In this document: positions 63,654-64,000 of the stretch, piece by piece
How positions within the stretch are numbered: position 1 is the stretch's first letter
Layout: the number at the start of each line of letters is the position of its first letter
From: Melaminivora sp034675505
GTDB taxonomy: Bacteria > Pseudomonadota > Gammaproteobacteria > Burkholderiales > Burkholderiaceae_C
DNA: 64,000 bases
Direction of reading: 5' to 3'
NCBI GenBank assembly: GCA_034675505.1
Contig: JAUCDD010000019.1
Span: 141,922-205,921, forward strand
Notes under the pieces: model-generated
The model's database searches: none
What the model was told of the DNA's origin: nothing
Seen by the model: only the letters and a program-made list of their open reading frames with translations
Made by a program: the position numbers and the translations under genes

Positions 63654-64000
63654 TCAGAAGCGGTGGCGTATGCCCAGGCCCAGGCTGTTGCCCGTGTTCT
63701 GGCCGGTGATCTTGTCGTTCATCAGCATGGCGTACACGTCGGTGCGCTTGGACAGGTTGTAGTCGTAGCCCACGGTCAGCGTCTTGCGGCTCAGGTCGAC
63801 CGCCGACAGGTCGGTCCTGGCCCACGACGCCAGCAGCTTGCCCGCGCCCAGCGGCGCCGATGCGCCGATCTGGATGGTGCGGGCGCGGCCGGGGGCGTTG
63901 TCCGCCTTGGCCTGGCCATAGCTCAGGTAGGGCTTGACGACCTGGAAGTCATAGGCGGCGGCCAGCATCCAGTCCTTCTTGGTCGTGCCCAGGTAGCTCA
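63654..64000 (-). CDS. Gram-negative general porin, C-terminal part (cut by window edge)
   Basis: About 115 residues of an outer-membrane beta-barrel: SYLGTTKKDWMLAAAYDFQV, LSYGQAKADNAPGRART, IQIGASAPLGAGKLLASWAR, LTVGYDYNLSKRTDVYAMLM and the final strand GNSLGLGIRHRF ending in Phe, the BAM recognition signal. Alternating hydrophobic strands and the terminal HRF are typical of betaproteobacterial OmpC/Omp32-like trimeric porins. The N-terminal part lies outside the window. Confidence 0.92.
   Translation of the reverse strand, partial: SYLGTTKKDWMLAAAYDFQVVKPYLSYGQAKADNAPGRARTIQIGASAPLGAGKLLASWARTDLSAVDLSRKTLTVGYDYNLSKRTDVYAMLMNDKITGQNTGNSLGLGIRHRF

Overview
The window is a 64-kb piece of a high-GC, gene-dense bacterial chromosome. 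Gene content, operon style (xseB-ispA-dxs, modABC with divergent modE, several branched-chain-amino-acid-type ABC transporters, TRAP transporter, Bcr/CflA exporter, general porin) and dispersed intergenic repeats point to a betaproteobacterium of the Comamonadaceae (Acidovorax / Alicycliphilus / Comamonas-like). This assignment is an inference from content; no rRNA or tRNA gene was seen, and no CRISPR array.

Layout. 1-5.9 kb: a LysR regulator (cut by the left edge) divergent from an aromatic-catabolism operon (degenerate MBL-fold protein, FAD hydroxylase, DUF2783 protein, VOC-fold putative dioxygenase, fumarylacetoacetase-type hydrolase, zeta-GST-type isomerase). 5.9-6.6 kb: a RelE/ParE-XRE toxin-antitoxin pair. 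6.7-22.2 kb: a fatty/branched acid beta-oxidation block (two FadB/J-type multifunctional proteins, two thiolases, an acyl-CoA dehydrogenase) joined to a Liv-type ABC importer operon that carries its own acyl-CoA ligase, suggesting uptake, CoA activation and oxidation of one class of carboxylic acids. 22.3-26.9 kb: aldehyde dehydrogenase, mercaptopyruvate sulfurtransferase, EamA exporter, Rieske oxygenase. 27.1-30.3 kb: xseB-ispA-dxs (isoprenoid precursor synthesis). 30.5-34.2 kb: TRAP transporter with the binding-protein gene convergent to dctQM. 34.4-38 kb: modABC/modE with a ModE-type box. 38.1-44.1 kb: a second Liv-type operon with two tandem binding proteins. 44.3-46.5 and 57.5-60.8 kb: parts of an AttEFGH-like ABC export/lipocalin cluster plus a PLP synthase gene, separated by a 10.8-kb restriction/defence-type island (46.6-57.4 kb). 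60.8-64 kb: miaA, a Bcr/CflA-type MFS gene, a HIT hydrolase and the end of a porin gene.

The island is the most interesting part: one minus-strand operon with tightly overlapping ends encodes a small excisionase-like HTH protein, a SNF2/RapA-type helicase, a large beta-class DNA methyltransferase, a DUF1016 (YhcG-like) PD-(D/E)XK nuclease and a type III Res-like helicase-nuclease.

Two repeat families run through the window. Family 1 (about 12 copies recognised) has a short inverted repeat of the GCTAY...RTAGC type followed by CGCCGGC and GATTT-like blocks; most copies are intergenic but one is read in frame inside the FtsX-type permease gene and one sits where a helicase gene is broken. Family 2 (3 copies) lies directly after stop codons inside operons. 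At least seven genes carry single-base frameshifts (eight events), mostly in homopolymers, which suggests sequencing error in the source assembly as the first explanation, with phase variation an alternative for the methyltransferase.
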